DNA from: Burkholderiales bacterium
Lineage (GTDB): Bacteria; Pseudomonadota; Gammaproteobacteria; Burkholderiales; Casimicrobiaceae
Assembly: GCA_025354075.1 (NCBI GenBank)
Contig: JANXNO010000551.1
Coordinates: 1-10,073 of the forward strand
DNA length: 10,073 bases
Direction of reading: 5' to 3'
A program made the position numbers and the translations under genes. Within the stretch, counting starts at the first letter, position 1, and every line of letters begins with the position of its first letter. Shown here piece by piece: positions 6,866-10,073 of the stretch. Under the pieces are notes generated by a model. The model was given only the letters and a program-made list of their open reading frames with translations, ran no database searches and was not told the origin of the DNA.

Positions 6866-9800
6866 ACGCCGACTATTTGGCCGACCACGCCAACGACCAG
6901 CTGCAACGTGATGAGACAGCGCGACTGCATGCGCTTAACGCGCACGAATCGTTCATCGTGCAAGCCCCCGCAGGTTCCGGAAAAACGGAGTTGTTGATCC
7001 AGCGCTTGCTGACGGTGCTGGCTGAGGCGGAACATCCGTCCGAAGTGCTTGCCATTACGTTCACCAACAAAGCGGCCGGGGAGATGCGGGATCGGTTGCA
7101 GAGCGCACTTGAATCCGCAACGGTGCCAGCGGCTGAGAACCTTTCGCCGCTTGCGATCAGACGTCGAAATCTCGCCGTGAAGGTGCTGGAACGCGATGCA
7201 GCGCGCAACTGGCATTTACTCACCGGTATAGGCGCGGTGCTTATCGACACCTTCGACGCCTTTTGCGCACGCATCACGTCCCGCGCCCCACTGACGCAGG
7301 TAGCTGCGGCCGGCGCGCTTGCGGGCATCGCAGATTCGCTCACGCCGCTGTATCGCGAGGCGGCGAGGGACGCGCTATTTGATGCCGACATCCGCGCGGC
7401 AAGCGATGAATTGCTCACACTAGCTGCCAACAAGGTAGACGACGTGATTGATCTGATCGCCAACTTGTTGAGCCGTCGCTCGCAGTGGTTGGGTCAGGCC
7501 GTGGACACGTCCGATGAAGCGATTTCACGTCACACGACGCGACTCCTGAACGAAGTTCGCCTGGAGCTTGGAACCGTGTCGGCAAGCCTGAATGCCGCCC
7601 ATCAACGGGACGTGGCAAAGCTGCTTGCCTTCACCGCTCAGTCGCTGGCCATCGCGGGCAAAACTGATGTTGCCGCTGAGCGCGCTGCTGCTGCCGAAGA
7701 CTGGGCAACCGACGCGAGCGTTAAGTCCGTTGCCACGTGGCGCACCTTGTCGGCGATGCTGCTCACAGGTACCGGCGAACTGCGCAAGCCAGGCGGCGTG
7801 AACAAGACGGCAGGTTTCCCGAAACACGACGACAAAGACTTCGCAGAACTTGCCGCTGAAACACGCGCTGATGCCAAACAGCGTATGCAGGCGCTGCTCG
7901 ATGAACTGGTCAACGAGCCGGAGTTTCTGCGCGCGCTTGGCAAGACGCGACACCTGCCGACCCGTGCTGCGATCAAAGATCACGCACCGATGCTGCAGGC
8001 TACGCTCATCGTGTTGCGACACGCCGCAATAAATCTGATGGTGCTGTTGCGCCAACGTGGCGTGACCGATTTCGGCGGCGTCGCCGACGCAGCGGTACAG
8101 GTGTTGAATGAAGCCCGCGAAGACGTCATGGCCGGTCTCGATGCGCGGCTGAAGCACGTGCTGGTTGACGAAGTGCAGGACACCAATCCGGCGCAGTTTG
8201 CGCTGCTCTCCGCACTCATCAGCGACTGGTCGACGGGCGATGGCCGCACGCTGTTTCTGGTCGGCGATCCGATGCAGTCCATTTACGGATTTCGCGACGC
8301 CGATGTGGGTCTGTTCGCGCAGGCGCAAACGCGTGGGGTGAGCGATGTGCGCTTGAAGCCGCTTACGCTGTCCGCCAATTACCGCTCGCGCCCGGCATTG
8401 ATTGAATGGGTGAACACGTCGCTGGCGCGCGTTTTCAGCCGCGTTGGTGCCTGGGAAACATCCGCTGTCACTTTTGCGGCGGCGACCGCCATTCGCGACG
8501 CGGATACGGCTGCCATCGTGAATCGACTCGCCTTCGCTAACGCCGATGACGAGGCGCATTCCATTGTTGAGCGCCTTGTACAGTTGCAGACAAAATCGTC
8601 TGCCGAAACCATTGCGATTCTGGTGCGCAGCCGTCCGCACGCGGATGCCATCATCGCGTTACTCGCCGAACAAGGCGTCGCGTTCGTGGCGCGTGAATGT
8701 GCCCGCTGGACCGAGCGCGAAACGATTCGTGATTTGCTCTCTCTCACTTATGCTGTTGCCCATCCCGCGGATCGTCTGGCGCTGTTTTCCGTGTTGCGAA
8801 GCCCGTGGATCGGCTTGACACTCGCCACGCTGGCAACGCTTGCCGACCATCTCGACAACGATGGTAAGCATGCGCCGAGCTGGCGCGCGCTGGCTGCAGA
8901 TTCATCCTGGCAGCTGTCCTTGCCTGACGACGAGCGCGCACGTGTGGCTGTCGCGCACAGGGCGTTCAGCGTCGCCGAAGCGCGCGCGTGGTTGTCGCCA
9001 CTGACGGAGCAGGTGCGGGCCGCCTGGCAATCCATGGGCGGCGCCGCTACGTGCGTGGATGCCGACGCGCGCGATGATGCTGAGGCGTTTTTCGAATGGC
9101 TGCATGGGCAGGCCGTGGGTGGCCTGCTGCCACCACGGCACATCATGGCGGATTTGCTTGACGCGCAACGCCGGTCTTTTTCATCTGCCAGTGGTGAGCC
9201 GAACGCGTCGGGAAACGCCGTTGAAATTCTCACCATTCACAAGGCAAAAGGCCTGGAATGGGATCACGTTTTTCTGCCCGGGATCGACCGCAAACAACGC
9301 GGCGATTCGCGTGATCTGGCCCAGTGGCGGTTCACCGCAGCGGTGGAGGGTGAGGAGGGCCGGTCGGTGCTGATCGCTGCGCGTGACTCGCGCAAAAAAC
9401 TCGAAGGCAGCGTGTACGACTACGTCAGCCAACACACCCGTGCCGCGCGCTCGGCGGAGGTGAAGCGCTTGCTATATGTTGCGGTGACGCGTGCCAAAAC
9501 CACGTTGACACTGACGCGCTGTAACGCGGCCAACACGCCCGCCACCGACAGTTTTTCTGCGTTGCTCGGCGACGTGGCAGACGCGACATTCGAGAGCGCT
9601 GAGCCGGCAGCGGACAAGCGTTTGCGGATGGAGAAATCGTTGACCCGATGGCAGGGTGTTCGCGGGGTGCCGTCTGAGCAAGACCGCGATACGCCGCTGG
9701 TATCGCCAGCGTACGCGGCGTCGCTTGATGACGCCGACCTTACCGTGCCGCAATCGCAATTGAATGCGCGTGCAGAAGGCGTTGTGGGCCATCTGCTATT

Positions 9801-10073
9801 CGAGGGGCTCGCTAGCGCGATGAGTCGCACGCCGCAACTCGATTTCTCGCCCAACGAATCCATTGTGAAACGTCTGCTGCTCGGCGAGGGCGCTGATGAA
9901 ACCACCGCCACGCCGATTGCGGCTCGACTGGTCAGTTATTTCAGCCAGGCTGCGTCCCGCGACACTGTGAAATTTCTGTTCGCCGCCGACCACACGGAGG
10001 CGGCCAACGAGCTCACCCTGATCGACAACAACCAGGATCAGCTGCGGGCTGATCGCACCTTTGTCACCGCCGC
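6862..10073 (+). CDS. UvrD/AddA-type SF1 helicase (probable AddA-like subunit), 3'-truncated by the window edge
   Basis: Translated by hand from the GTG at 6862, the frame stays open for 1,070 codons to the window end. It is an ATP-dependent 3'-5' helicase of the UvrD/RecB/AddA class and the probable motor of the complex with the preceding gene product. All SF1A motifs are present: Walker A APAGSGKT (35-42), Ia TFTNKAAGEM (66-75), Ib IDTFDAFC (128-135), II VDEVQDT (435-441), III VGDPMQSIYGFRD (467-479), IV NYRSRP (506-511), V TIHKAKGLEWD (791-801) and VI LLYVAVTRAK (870-879). About 300 residues between Ib and II fit the large 1B domain of AddA/RecB. After motif VI, GHLLFE (976-981) and ELTL...RADRTF (1050-1067, with E1050 and D1064) resemble the opening of a RecB-family nuclease domain; the decisive D-x-K motif would lie beyond the edge. 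It overlaps the AddB-like stop by four bases. A plain UvrD paralogue is less likely given the size and partner. Confidence 0.92.
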   Translation, partial: MNADYLADHANDQLQRDETARLHALNAHESFIVQAPAGSGKTELLIQRLLTVLAEAEHPSEVLAITFTNKAAGEMRDRLQSALESATVPAAENLSPLAIRRRNLAVKVLERDAARNWHLLTGIGAVLIDTFDAFCARITSRAPLTQVAAAGALAGIADSLTPLYREAARDALFDADIRAASDELLTLAANKVDDVIDLIANLLSRRSQWLGQAVDTSDEAISRHTTRLLNEVRLELGTVSASLNAAHQRDVAKLLAFTAQSLAIAGKTDVAAERAAAAEDWATDASVKSVATWRTLSAMLLTGTGELRKPGGVNKTAGFPKHDDKDFAELAAETRADAKQRMQALLDELVNEPEFLRALGKTRHLPTRAAIKDHAPMLQATLIVLRHAAINLMVLLRQRGVTDFGGVADAAVQVLNEAREDVMAGLDARLKHVLVDEVQDTNPAQFALLSALISDWSTGDGRTLFLVGDPMQSIYGFRDADVGLFAQAQTRGVSDVRLKPLTLSANYRSRPALIEWVNTSLARVFSRVGAWETSAVTFAAATAIRDADTAAIVNRLAFANADDEAHSIVERLVQLQTKSSAETIAILVRSRPHADAIIALLAEQGVAFVARECARWTERETIRDLLSLTYAVAHPADRLALFSVLRSPWIGLTLATLATLADHLDNDGKHAPSWRALAADSSWQLSLPDDERARVAVAHRAFSVAEARAWLSPLTEQVRAAWQSMGGAATCVDADARDDAEAFFEWLHGQAVGGLLPPRHIMADLLDAQRRSFSSASGEPNASGNAVEILTIHKAKGLEWDHVFLPGIDRKQRGDSRDLAQWRFTAAVEGEEGRSVLIAARDSRKKLEGSVYDYVSQHTRAARSAEVKRLLYVAVTRAKTTLTLTRCNAANTPATDSFSALLGDVADATFESAEPAADKRLRMEKSLTRWQGVRGVPSEQDRDTPLVSPAYAASLDDADLTVPQSQLNARAEGVVGHLLFEGLASAMSRTPQLDFSPNESIVKRLLLGEGADETTATPIAARLVSYFSQAASRDTVKFLFAADHTEAANELTLIDNNQDQLRADRTFVTA

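Noticed and set aside
7525..8640. A 371-codon open frame on the minus strand.
   Set aside because: It lies wholly inside the helicase gene, opposite several SF1 motifs. Its translation is rich in Arg, His, Gln and Cys with no recognisable domain, as expected for an antisense shadow in GC-rich DNA.

Overview
The window reads as GC-rich proteobacterial chromosome (high GC judged by eye). A betaproteobacterium or a related gammaproteobacterium fits best, because a type VI secretion (T6SS) gene pair lies next to the AddB-like/UvrD-like repair pair that I associate with such genomes. That taxonomic call is inference. All genes are on the + strand, tightly packed and apparently intact. I see no RNA gene, insertion sequence, CRISPR array, long repeat or convincing intrinsic terminator.

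Region 1 (1-3193) is the end of a T6SS cluster. It holds the 3' part of tssM (inner-membrane IcmF protein of the membrane complex, N-terminus cut off by the window edge) and tagF (ImpM family, a post-translational repressor of T6SS assembly in other bacteria). The two genes overlap by ATGA.

Region 2 (3226-4059) is a complete gene for a DUF429-type predicted nuclease with an RNase H-like fold. It starts 32 bp after tagF. Its biological role is unknown and it could be cargo of either neighbour or independent.

Region 3 (4060-4195) is the only sizeable gap. Its second half holds a 19-codon open reading frame with a strong Shine-Dalgarno sequence. Its stop codon abuts the start codon of the next gene, and much of it can be drawn as a bulged hairpin. 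This is the least explained part of the window and a candidate translational leader.

Region 4 (4196-10073) is a two-gene DNA-break-repair operon. The first gene encodes an AddB-like protein with a complete-looking PD-(D/E)XK nuclease and four cysteines spaced for an iron-sulfur cluster. The second encodes a UvrD/AddA-type helicase with all the classical SF1 motifs, running off the right edge just as its own C-terminal nuclease domain appears to begin. The genes overlap by GTGA, so the subunits are probably made together as a helicase-nuclease that resects double-strand ends for recombination.

Overall this is mostly recognisable biology: a T6SS cluster edge meeting a repair operon. The open questions are the small leader ORF with its hairpin, and the DUF429 nuclease between the two modules.
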